From assembly GCA_045658525.1 (NCBI GenBank), contig JAZOVD010000057.1:1-8720 (forward strand): a stretch of 8,720 nucleotides of DNA. The letters are read 5' to 3'. The notes below the pieces were generated by a model, which saw only the letters and a program-made list of their open reading frames with translations, had not been told where the DNA came from and ran no database searches. The translations under genes and the position numbers were made by a program. The stretch comes from SIG673 sp045658525 (GTDB taxonomy: Bacteria; Bacillota; Clostridia; Oscillospirales; CAG-272). Of this stretch, positions 1-6,223 are shown one piece after another. Position 1 is the stretch's first letter, and the number at the start of each line of letters is the position of its first letter.

Positions 1-1121
1 CCTGCGGCAAGCTCTTCTCTACACTCTTTGGCGCACCCTATTGGGCAATGATGCTCATCGGCGCGGCGTTCGTATTAGCATATACTATCATAGGCGGATT
101 CCTTGCTGAAAGCGCTTCTGACTTTATGCAGAGCATCGTTATGATAACCGCACTTGTGCTTATAGTTATCATAAGCACTGTCAGCGCAGGCGGTGTCGGC
201 GCGGTAATCAACAACGCCAAAAACATTCCCGGATTCCTTGAATTCTTCGGTATAGCTAACCCCGCCGTAGTGGACGGTGTACAGCTTACCGTTGGAAACA
301 CCGCCGTATTCGGAGCAAAATCACCCTACTCGCTTCTCACGATCTGCTCACTCCTTGCTTGGGGTCTCGGTTACTTCGGTATGCCTCAGGTGCTTCTCCG
401 CTTTATGGCAATACGCAAAGAGGACGAGCTTAAAGTTTCCAGACGTATCGCAATGATATGGGTGGTCATCTCTCTCGGCGTTGCCGTTTTCATCGGTATA
501 GTGGGCAGACAGCTCTATCCCATTGAATTCCTCACAAAATCAAGCGCTGAGAACATCTTTATCAAGCTCGCACAGTCCTCACTTCCTCCGCTTCTCGCGG
601 GATTCGTTATGGCGGGTATCCTTGCCGCTACGATAAGCTCCTCCGACTCATATCTCCTTATTGCCGCTTCATCTGTATCCAAAAACATTTTCCAGGGTAT
701 AGTCAAAAAGGAAGCCACGGACAAGCAGGTCATGTGGGTATCGAGAATAACTCTGCTCGTTATAGCGATCATCGCGGCTGTTATCGCGCTTGATGAAAAG
801 AGTGTAATCTTCACGATCGTATCGTTTGCCTGGGCAGGCTTCGGCGCTACCTTCGGTCCACTTATGCTGTTCTCCCTCTTTTGGAAGAGAACGACCAGAG
901 CCGGTGCTATTGCGGGTATGATAGGCGGTGGCTCGATGGTATTCATCTGGAAGTTCCTTATCGCAAAGCTCGGCGGAGTATTTGCTATCTACGAGCTTCT
1001 TCCCGCGTTCATATTCTCCGCTATACTTATCGTAGTCGTATCGCTTCTTACCGAGAAGCCCTCAAAGGAGATCGAGGACGACTTCGATGCAGTTCAAAAC
1101 GGAGCTGTTGAAGAAGCGTAA
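1..1121 (+). CDS. putP: Sodium/proline symporter PutP, 5'-truncated by window edge
   Basis: This is a sodium:solute symporter of the inner membrane that takes up proline with Na+. The visible part is 372 residues, read in frame from base 3 and ending at a TAA at 1119-1121; family members are about 500 residues, so roughly the first quarter lies outside. The first visible residues (CGKLFSTLFG) match the internal GGKLFESTFG segment of E. coli PutP, as I recall that sequence. Further matches are GYFGMPQVLLRFM (visible residues 123-135), SFAWAGFGATFGP (274-286) and a GMIGG helix near 305. The Na+-site stretch ISSSDSYLL (211-219) has Ser-Ser where E. coli PutP has Ser340-Thr341, a conservative change. 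About nine hydrophobic helices are visible, followed by a short acidic cytoplasmic tail. It converges on the PL8 gene and shares a terminator with it. PutP is a strong call against the wider SSF family; proline as substrate is inferred from similarity. Confidence 0.93.
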   Translation, partial: CGKLFSTLFGAPYWAMMLIGAAFVLAYTIIGGFLAESASDFMQSIVMITALVLIVIISTVSAGGVGAVINNAKNIPGFLEFFGIANPAVVDGVQLTVGNTAVFGAKSPYSLLTICSLLAWGLGYFGMPQVLLRFMAIRKEDELKVSRRIAMIWVVISLGVAVFIGIVGRQLYPIEFLTKSSAENIFIKLAQSSLPPLLAGFVMAGILAATISSSDSYLLIAASSVSKNIFQGIVKKEATDKQVMWVSRITLLVIAIIAAVIALDEKSVIFTIVSFAWAGFGATFGPLMLFSLFWKRTTRAGAIAGMIGGGSMVFIWKFLIAKLGGVFAIYELLPAFIFSAILIVVVSLLTEKPSKEIEDDFDAVQNGAVEEA

Positions 1122-1134
1122 TTAAATAACCAAT

Positions 1135-1167
1135 AAAAAAACGGCTGATTCATTCAGCCGTTTTTTT
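1135..1167. terminator. Bidirectional intrinsic terminator between putP and the PL8 gene
   Basis: A perfect 7-bp stem (CGGCTGA at 1142-1148, TCAGCCG at 1154-1160) with a TTCAT loop is flanked by seven A residues at 1135-1141 and seven T residues at 1161-1167. It therefore reads as a rho-independent terminator in both directions. It serves putP from the left and the PL8 gene from the right. On the minus strand the A-tract begins one nucleotide after the PL8 stop codon (1169-1171), so no 3' untranslated space is left. Confidence 0.93.
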
Positions 1168-1168
1168 A

Positions 1169-3412
1169 TTAAAGTTCAATGGAAATCTCTTTTCCCATAA
1201 GTCCCGTAAAGTCAAAGGAATACTCTTTTTCATTATATTTAACGGTAACGTTTTCAAGCTTTTGGGTAACGTCACAAGCGTAAATTCTTCCGTCCTTAAC
1301 GCATACGAGGAGCGGAGCATCTACCGTAAGCCCGAAGTACTCCCCAGCGTTATGTATCACAAAATAGGTATCTCCGTTCGCATTTACGCGTACTATCTGG
1401 GCGTTTTTGCTGTTTTCGAGTATGCTGAACGGAAGCTCGTCACAAAACGCTTTCGCTTTTTCAGTGTCAGCGTTAGCTAAGACCGCATACGCATATCCTT
1501 CGTTCTTTGGGTTAACTCCGTGCTGCCACAGTATCTCGTTAAACGCCGGCTCTCCGTCCGTCCTTTTCAAGGTAAGCGTGTGCTTTTCGGGCAAGCAGTA
1601 CGCCATTCTTCCGACCGTTACGTACTCCACGTCCGAAAACTCGGTATCGCATGCCGTAAGCGTTACTTTTTTACCGTTCACCGTGATCTCGCTTTCAGCG
1701 TGTCCCTTGATCTTACCGTTTTCAAACATATATGCGTCCTTTCGGTTATCAAGAACGGTATAAACAGGCGCGTTATCCTCTGAATTTATCTCGCTTCCAA
1801 GGCATACGACATAACCCCCAAGGAAGAAATAAGCCTTTTTAGCGATAAGCGTAGATGTATGGGCGGGCGGAGCGCTTCCGTACGCTCCCGAGGGATTATA
1901 AAATCTCGCGCTTATAAGCTGACCGTCGCTATGGTATGATTCAAGCTGCATTACCGCAACTCCCGTATCACCAACACCAAGACCTCCGACAAGATCCTTA
2001 CTTGAAAGATATTCGTTAGCCTGCGCTATGCTGACCTCCGCGCGTTCGCGGTTATCTGCGGTAGTTCCGGGCATTCTGTAATGGTTTACGCCATTCCAGT
2101 ATTCAGTATCGTAATCAAGACCGTTATAGTAGCAGTAAAGCATTCCGTCGCCGTGATACCAGCCCTTCATATTGCGGAAGTTTATACATTCGTAGTTATA
2201 TATACGCGATGATGACATAGCAAGAACGAACGCCTGCTCCTCCTCGTGACAAACTACTCTATCCATCTGGTTAAACGTTTTAAATCCGCAAAGCTCGACT
2301 GTTTCCTCGCTTATCGGCTCGTTCATAAGCTCTCGGTAGCTGAGATACTCACTTATGGTAAGAGTTCCGAAAAATTCGGAACATTCACCGTTTTCAAAAA
2401 GCGGGTGCTTTTCTATCAGCTTACGGAAAAGCGTCGCAAGCTTTATTTTCCAATCCGCGTCGCTTATAGCGTAAAGCCTTACTATCGTTCCAAGGAAAAT
2501 ATGAGCCTTAGAGTTTTCGGGGTATCTGCCGCAGACCGCGCTTACTATCTCGCCGTTACGGTAGAACGGCAAAAAGTTGTCATAAAGCCAAGTATAAAGT
2601 ATATCTTTATATTCCTTTTTTACCGAAAACGCGGAGTCATTCAGAACGGTAGTCAGTTTTATAGCGGCATTAAGGTGTTCAAGACCGTAACAGGCGTTTT
2701 GAGAGTGACGGGTATGGAATATATACGAGCCGTCACGGTAAAAGCCCTGACCGTCATTTACGTTTCCGTCAGCGTAGAGATAGGTATTTTCTATACCGTC
2801 TCTGCCGCACGTTATACGTTCCTCTCTTTCGGTAAGAAGTCCGCTCTGCGCTATAAGGCGTCCGAAATTGACCTTGTTAGCGGCATAATCCGTCGGTACT
2901 TTTACAAGCATATCGAAAAGCGCGAGATAGTCGCGTTTCTGGTCGAGAGTAAGATGCTCATCTACCACGAGCATAACGTCCATAAGGGCTCTCGGCGAAG
3001 CTATCTTCCAATCGTGCCAGTTGAACGCTCTCGTGTCTCTCCAACCCTTATTCTCCATTTCCGCTTTACCGTAGTAATGACGGTAGCACCAATCCAGCGC
3101 CCAAAGTATATCGTCGAGCATTTCCTTATTCTGATAACATACCGTTCCGTAAGTGCCGTAGCCGAGCGCTATCTTACGAAGCGTTTCGTATTCGCGGCTC
3201 ATTTCTATACTTTCCGTTATTGGAGTATCTCTGAAAAGAGCCACTGTCTCCTCGCCTTTTTTATGAGCTTTCAGTGTTTCCCACGTTTTTATCGCGACGT
3301 TTCCGCAGACCTCGACTCTTTTCCTTACAGCCTCATCTCCGTTTTTGACGTCACAAGGCTCGCCTACGAGCATTTTCTTCCACGATGCTTTACATATATC
3401 AAATGAATTCAT
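1169..3412 (-). CDS. Polysaccharide lyase family 8 (hyaluronate/chondroitin lyase-like), no signal peptide
   Basis: The 747-residue protein has the PL8 plan: an N-terminal alpha/alpha toroid (about 1-360) followed by beta-sandwich domains (about 370-747). PL8 enzymes cleave uronic-acid polysaccharides (hyaluronan, chondroitin, xanthan) by beta-elimination. The candidate catalytic set is present: N179, H233 and Y242 in HTRHSQNACYG (nine residues apart, the same spacing as His399/Tyr408 in S. pneumoniae hyaluronate lyase), R296 in VCGRYPEN, and E408 in NYECINFRN. Also visible are NWHDWKIASPRAL (131-143, the aromatic-patch region), GWYHGDGMLY (417-426) and NHYRMPGTT (443-451). The start at 3412 is chosen because TAAGGAG precedes it by 7 nt. 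The N-terminus is hydrophilic with no signal peptide, and the protein has 19 cysteines, so it is probably cytoplasmic. It is monocistronic, with no glycan transporter, unsaturated glucuronyl hydrolase or sulfatase in view. The family is firm; the substrate is unknown. Confidence 0.9.
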   Translation of the reverse strand: MNSFDICKASWKKMLVGEPCDVKNGDEAVRKRVEVCGNVAIKTWETLKAHKKGEETVALFRDTPITESIEMSREYETLRKIALGYGTYGTVCYQNKEMLDDILWALDWCYRHYYGKAEMENKGWRDTRAFNWHDWKIASPRALMDVMLVVDEHLTLDQKRDYLALFDMLVKVPTDYAANKVNFGRLIAQSGLLTEREERITCGRDGIENTYLYADGNVNDGQGFYRDGSYIFHTRHSQNACYGLEHLNAAIKLTTVLNDSAFSVKKEYKDILYTWLYDNFLPFYRNGEIVSAVCGRYPENSKAHIFLGTIVRLYAISDADWKIKLATLFRKLIEKHPLFENGECSEFFGTLTISEYLSYRELMNEPISEETVELCGFKTFNQMDRVVCHEEEQAFVLAMSSSRIYNYECINFRNMKGWYHGDGMLYCYYNGLDYDTEYWNGVNHYRMPGTTADNRERAEVSIAQANEYLSSKDLVGGLGVGDTGVAVMQLESYHSDGQLISARFYNPSGAYGSAPPAHTSTLIAKKAYFFLGGYVVCLGSEINSEDNAPVYTVLDNRKDAYMFENGKIKGHAESEITVNGKKVTLTACDTEFSDVEYVTVGRMAYCLPEKHTLTLKRTDGEPAFNEILWQHGVNPKNEGYAYAVLANADTEKAKAFCDELPFSILENSKNAQIVRVNANGDTYFVIHNAGEYFGLTVDAPLLVCVKDGRIYACDVTQKLENVTVKYNEKEYSFDFTGLMGKEISIEL

Positions 3413-3419
3413 AGCGTTT

Positions 3420-3426
3420 CTCCTTA
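3420..3426 (-). promoter_or_regulatory. Ribosome binding site fixing the PL8 start
   Basis: On the minus strand TAAGGAG lies 7 nt before the ATG at 3412-3410. This is a near-ideal Shine-Dalgarno sequence and decides between this start and an upstream in-frame ATG at 3472, which would fall inside the terminator loop and upstream of the promoter -10 box. Confidence 0.88.
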
Positions 3427-3443
3427 CAAGCCGTACTGTGTTG

Positions 3444-3472
3444 ATTATACCACAAAAAAATCGCTTTTGCAA
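3444..3472 (-). promoter_or_regulatory. Probable sigma-A promoter of the PL8 gene, overlapping the upstream terminator
   Basis: Reading the minus strand, an extended -10 element TGGTATAAT has its hexamer at 3449-3444. With a 17-nt spacer the -35 hexamer is TTGCAA at 3472-3467, matching TTGACA at four of six positions. The predicted start is near 3437, giving a leader of about 25 nt that includes the ribosome binding site. The -35 box sits in one arm and the loop edge of the ispH-rpsA terminator hairpin, and the terminator T-tract forms part of the spacer. The -10 is convincing; the -35 is moderate, but an extended -10 can compensate. Confidence 0.75.
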
Positions 3473-3490
3473 TAGTGCAAAAGCGATTTT
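3454..3490 (-). terminator. Intrinsic terminator of the cmk-plsC-ispH-rpsA operon
   Basis: A perfect 11-bp stem (TCGCTTTTGCA at 3461-3471, its complement at 3476-3486) closes on a 4-nt loop. It extends to 15 bp through flanking A/T runs. On the minus strand it is followed by seven T residues (complement of 3454-3460), and it begins 16 nt after the rpsA stop. The plus-strand side has only four T residues and no upstream plus-strand gene, so it acts mainly for the operon. Confidence 0.93.
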
Positions 3491-3506
3491 CTATATTCGT
3501 ATTATA

Positions 3507-5549
3507 TTACTCGTTTACCTCAGCGGTTTCCTCAACAACTGCTTCCTCCGCGACAGCCTCGTCCTCAACTACCTCGTCGCCTTCAAGCAGCGCGCGGATA
3601 GAAAGGGATACCTTCTTATTCTCGGTATCTATATCGGTGATCTTAGCGTCAACTACGTCACCTACGTGGAGAACCTCAGCGGGGTTGCCAAGTCTCTTGT
3701 TAGCTATCTGAGAAATGTGGATAAGTCCGTCAACGCCCTCTATGATCTCAGCGAACGCGCCGTAGGTCATGATGCTCGCGATCTTAACGGAAACAACGTC
3801 GTCAACGTTATACTGTCCGACGAATATGTTCCAAGGATTGCTTTCGGCGGTCTTGCAGCCGAGAGATATACGCTTCTTCTCGGGGTTGAGATCCTTGATA
3901 TATACGGTAAGCTTATCACCGACGGATACGATGTCCGCAGGAATACGGAAACGCTTCCAGGAAAGCTCGGTCTTGTGGACCATTCCATCAACGGGACCTA
4001 TGTTTACGAATACACCGTAATCGGTCATAGACTTAACAGTTCCCTCGAATACCTGACCCTCGGAAAGAGTTGCCCAGAACGCCTCTATCTCAGCGTTTCT
4101 TTCTTCTCTCGCTACAACGGAGAAGGATGCAACGGCACGTCTGCCCGCTCCGCCCATCTCGGTTATCTTAGCCTTCTGTACGGTGCCAAGGAGAACGGAG
4201 ATGTCCTCGCCCTTAGCTATACCGGTCTGAGAAGCGGGTACGAAGAACTTGGTGGCAAGCGCGGAGAATACGAGTCCCTTAGCAACGCCTTCCTTATTCT
4301 TGGCAACCTCTGTTACCTTACCCTCTATGATCTCACCGTTAGCGTAAGCCTCAGCGATCTTACCCTTGCTGGCACGGTTGTCAGCCTGCTTCTTGGAAAG
4401 CATAGCAACACCCTCAGAGTCGCTGGTCTTGGTTACAACTGCCTCTATCTCATCGCCCACGTTAAAAGCCTCAGTAAGCTTTACATTATCCTCGGATGCC
4501 TCGCTCGAAGGGATTATTCCCGTAAGGTTCGCGCCAAGGTCAACCTGAATAAAGCGGTCGTCGATGCCAAGAATGACACCCTTGATAAGCTGACCTGTCT
4601 TTATCGTGTGCATTTCACTTTCGTTAAGTAATGCCTCAAAATCTTCTGTGTTGTTGAATGTTTCGCTCATAGCCTTAATAGCCTCCTCAATTAAACTGTC
4701 GGGCGTCGAAGCTCCCGCAGTAATTCCCATTTTATTGTTCGGATCGATGCATTCCAAAGGTAATTCACCGATACGTTCAACAAAGAAAGTATTAGGCTGA
4801 ATCTTCTTTGATATTTCAAATAACTTATTGGTGTTTGAGCTGTCCCTGCCACCGAGTATCAACATAATATCGGAGACTTCGGCAAGCTTTTCAACTTCGG
4901 TTTGACGTTCTTCCGTAACTTTACAGATTGTATCATATATTTTTGCGCTTGTAAATAGATTTAATAAATAATTTTGACATAATTTACATTCTGTTAGTTT
5001 TTGAGTTGTCTGCGCCACGCACACAACTCTTTTTTTGTCGATTTTCAGCGCTTTGAGTTCTTCAAGAGTCGAACAAACGGCGCACTCGCACGTGCAGTAG
5101 CTCCGTATCGCCTTGACCTCGGGATGGTTCGGATCTCCTATTATCACGAGGAAGGAGTTCTCGCTATCCTCCGCGCTCTCCCTTGCGACTATTCCGTGTA
5201 TCTTTGAAACACACGGACAGGTGCAGTCAACGTAATCGAAATACTGATTTTGTTCCTTGTAGCCTTTAAGCTTCTCGCAAAGCTCATTGGGTATTCCGTG
5301 GGTTCGCAGAACGACCGTTACCTTAGAGCTTTCCGACGCGCTCTCAGCAAGCGACGGCAGTTCATCCTCCGTGACCACCGGAACTCCTCTGCTTTTAAGC
5401 TCCTCGACTATAAGTGGATTATGCACGAAGCTGCCGAGCGTACATATCCTGTCGCCCTCTCGCCTCGCGGCTATCTGTTCTTCAAGTATCTTATATGCGC
5501 GGCGTACCCCAAAGCAAAAGCCCGCACCCTTAGCAACGGTTATCTTCAT
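3507..5549 (-). CDS. ispH-rpsA: Fused IspH (HMBPP reductase) and ribosomal protein S1
   Basis: This is a 680-residue two-part protein. Residues 1-293 are IspH, the [4Fe-4S] enzyme that reduces HMBPP to IPP and DMAPP in the last step of the MEP pathway. Cluster ligands are C12 (GAGFCFGVRRA), C111 (CTCPCV) and C209 (DTICKVTEERQ). Also present are H43, H84 (RTHGIP), H142 and E144 (NHPEV), SSN at 237-239, and GITAGASTP at 275-283. Residues about 316-652 hold four S1 RNA-binding domains (about 316-386, 403-484, 497-566, 583-652); the second is divergent, and an acidic tail follows. S1 helps mRNA bind the 30S subunit. The frame is open throughout. The ATG overlaps the plsC stop (ATGA) and has a GAGG four nt upstream. 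The fusion is known in Clostridia. Oddities are extra cysteines, an AT-rich block over residues about 185-310, and a possible internal start at M294. Confidence 0.95.
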   Translation of the reverse strand: MKITVAKGAGFCFGVRRAYKILEEQIAARREGDRICTLGSFVHNPLIVEELKSRGVPVVTEDELPSLAESASESSKVTVVLRTHGIPNELCEKLKGYKEQNQYFDYVDCTCPCVSKIHGIVARESAEDSENSFLVIIGDPNHPEVKAIRSYCTCECAVCSTLEELKALKIDKKRVVCVAQTTQKLTECKLCQNYLLNLFTSAKIYDTICKVTEERQTEVEKLAEVSDIMLILGGRDSSNTNKLFEISKKIQPNTFFVERIGELPLECIDPNNKMGITAGASTPDSLIEEAIKAMSETFNNTEDFEALLNESEMHTIKTGQLIKGVILGIDDRFIQVDLGANLTGIIPSSEASEDNVKLTEAFNVGDEIEAVVTKTSDSEGVAMLSKKQADNRASKGKIAEAYANGEIIEGKVTEVAKNKEGVAKGLVFSALATKFFVPASQTGIAKGEDISVLLGTVQKAKITEMGGAGRRAVASFSVVAREERNAEIEAFWATLSEGQVFEGTVKSMTDYGVFVNIGPVDGMVHKTELSWKRFRIPADIVSVGDKLTVYIKDLNPEKKRISLGCKTAESNPWNIFVGQYNVDDVVSVKIASIMTYGAFAEIIEGVDGLIHISQIANKRLGNPAEVLHVGDVVDAKITDIDTENKKVSLSIRALLEGDEVVEDEAVAEEAVVEETAEVNE
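4668..4688 (-). promoter_or_regulatory. Possible internal ribosome binding site and start codon for free S1
   Basis: On the minus strand GAGGAGG (4688-4682) is followed 11 nt later by an in-frame ATG (4670-4668), which is codon 294 of the fusion, with an AAGG nearer the ATG. Starting here would give a 387-residue four-domain S1 protein beginning MSETFNNTEDFEALLNE, resembling the N-terminus and length of unfused Firmicute S1 proteins. The spacing is longer than optimal. The GAGGAGG also encodes the Glu-Glu commonly found at the IspH C-terminus, so it could be coincidental. Confidence 0.4.
4927..4955 (-). promoter_or_regulatory. Possible internal sigma-A promoter within ispH
   Basis: Reading the minus strand, TTTACA (4955-4950) is separated by exactly 17 nt from TACAAT (4932-4927), and the -10 is extended by TG one base upstream (TGATACAAT). 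Each hexamer matches consensus at five of six positions. It lies in the most AT-rich stretch of the operon (4921-4980 is about 20% G+C) and about 250 nt upstream of the candidate S1 start. AT-rich coding DNA produces such matches by chance, so this is a candidate only. Confidence 0.38.
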
Positions 5550-6223
5550 TTATCCTCACTCCCGTCCTTTTCAGACTCCGGAAGCGCTCCCGCGCTCTTA
5601 TTTCCTGTCGGAAGCGCAAGCGTGCTGTCGGTAAGATCACATATCCTTCCAAACACATGCGACGCTATACGCTCGTAATCAGTTTTGTTGCCGAGCATCT
5701 CCCCGTATTCAGAAAACTCTATCGGCTTACCGATAGTTATAAACGTCTTACGGAAAAACCTCATACGGAATTTTTTAGCGGTTATCGAGACAGGCAGAAC
5801 CGTGACCTTGGCTCTCGCCGTTATCATTCCTATTCCCGGCTTTACCTCGGTCTCAGACGGATGCTTACCAGGACAGCGATGTCCCTGCGGAAAAAATCCT
5901 ATGACCTCTCCGTCTTCAAGCATTTTTATAGTCTTTTTTATTGCTCCCACATCACCGCGTCCGCGTTCTATCGGATAAGCTCCGAGAGAGTTTACCAGTC
6001 CCGAAAGAAGCGGTACCTTGAAAAGCTCCGCTTTTGCGGCAAATCTTATCTGGTGCTTAAAGCACGCCGCAAGTAATACTACGTCGTGATTTGACAAGTG
6101 ATTGGCGCAAACCACGAAAGGGCCGTTTTCGGGTTCGTTTTCCGCGCCCGTTACCCTTACTCTGTAAAGCCTACGGACTATACCTCCAAGGCATTTATGG
6201 ATAAAACCGTAAAGCTTGCTCAT
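5546..6223 (-). CDS. plsC: 1-acyl-sn-glycerol-3-phosphate acyltransferase (PlsC family)
   Basis: The 225-residue enzyme belongs to the PlsC family, which transfers an acyl chain to lysophosphatidic acid at the membrane to make phosphatidic acid. The acyltransferase motifs appear in order: the HX4D catalytic pair in NHLSNHDVV (H42, D47), FAAKAELFKVP (61-71), GAYPIERGRGD (81-91) with its substrate-binding Arg, GFFPQGHRCPG (109-119) and VLPVSI (142-147). Motif III is usually FPEGTR; here Glu is Gln and Thr is His. There is no obvious N-terminal transmembrane helix. The ATG at 6223 overlaps the cmk stop and its TGA overlaps the ispH start, both as ATGA. The only purine-rich site is an AAAGGA 12 nt upstream, so translation probably depends on coupling to cmk. 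The hydrophilic tail after about residue 200 is poorly conserved in type. The family is firm; acceptor specificity is inferred. Confidence 0.92.
   Translation of the reverse strand: MSKLYGFIHKCLGGIVRRLYRVRVTGAENEPENGPFVVCANHLSNHDVVLLAACFKHQIRFAAKAELFKVPLLSGLVNSLGAYPIERGRGDVGAIKKTIKMLEDGEVIGFFPQGHRCPGKHPSETEVKPGIGMITARAKVTVLPVSITAKKFRMRFFRKTFITIGKPIEFSEYGEMLGNKTDYERIASHVFGRICDLTDSTLALPTGNKSAGALPESEKDGSEDK

Noticed and set aside
2246..3406. A 386-codon open frame on the plus strand opposite the PL8 gene
   Set aside because: Its predicted product is basic, aromatic-rich and low in recognisable motifs, while the minus-strand frame shows clear PL8 catalytic motifs, a ribosome binding site and a promoter. 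The opposite frame stays open because the minus-strand gene rarely uses codons whose complements are stops.
3410..3472. Upstream in-frame ATG for the PL8 gene giving 20 extra residues
   Set aside because: It would start in the terminator loop, upstream of the -10 box, and lacks a ribosome binding site; the ATG at 3412 has TAAGGAG at 7 nt.
3440..3490. Catabolite-response (cre) operator near the PL8 promoter
   Set aside because: The palindromic TTTTGCA...TGCAAAA sequence looked suggestive, but the CG spacing does not fit the TGWAANCGNTNWCA consensus and the palindrome is fully explained by the terminator stem.
3345..4631. A 428-codon open frame on the plus strand opposite the S1 part of ispH-rpsA
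   Set aside because: No recognisable domain and it runs across the PL8 start, promoter and terminator. It is a shadow caused by the near absence of TTA, CTA and TCA codons in the S1-coding strand.
4974..5002. TTGACA on the plus strand inside ispH as a possible antisense promoter
   Set aside because: The position 17 nt downstream holds only a G-T run with no -10 resemblance; an isolated -35 match in AT-rich DNA is not enough.
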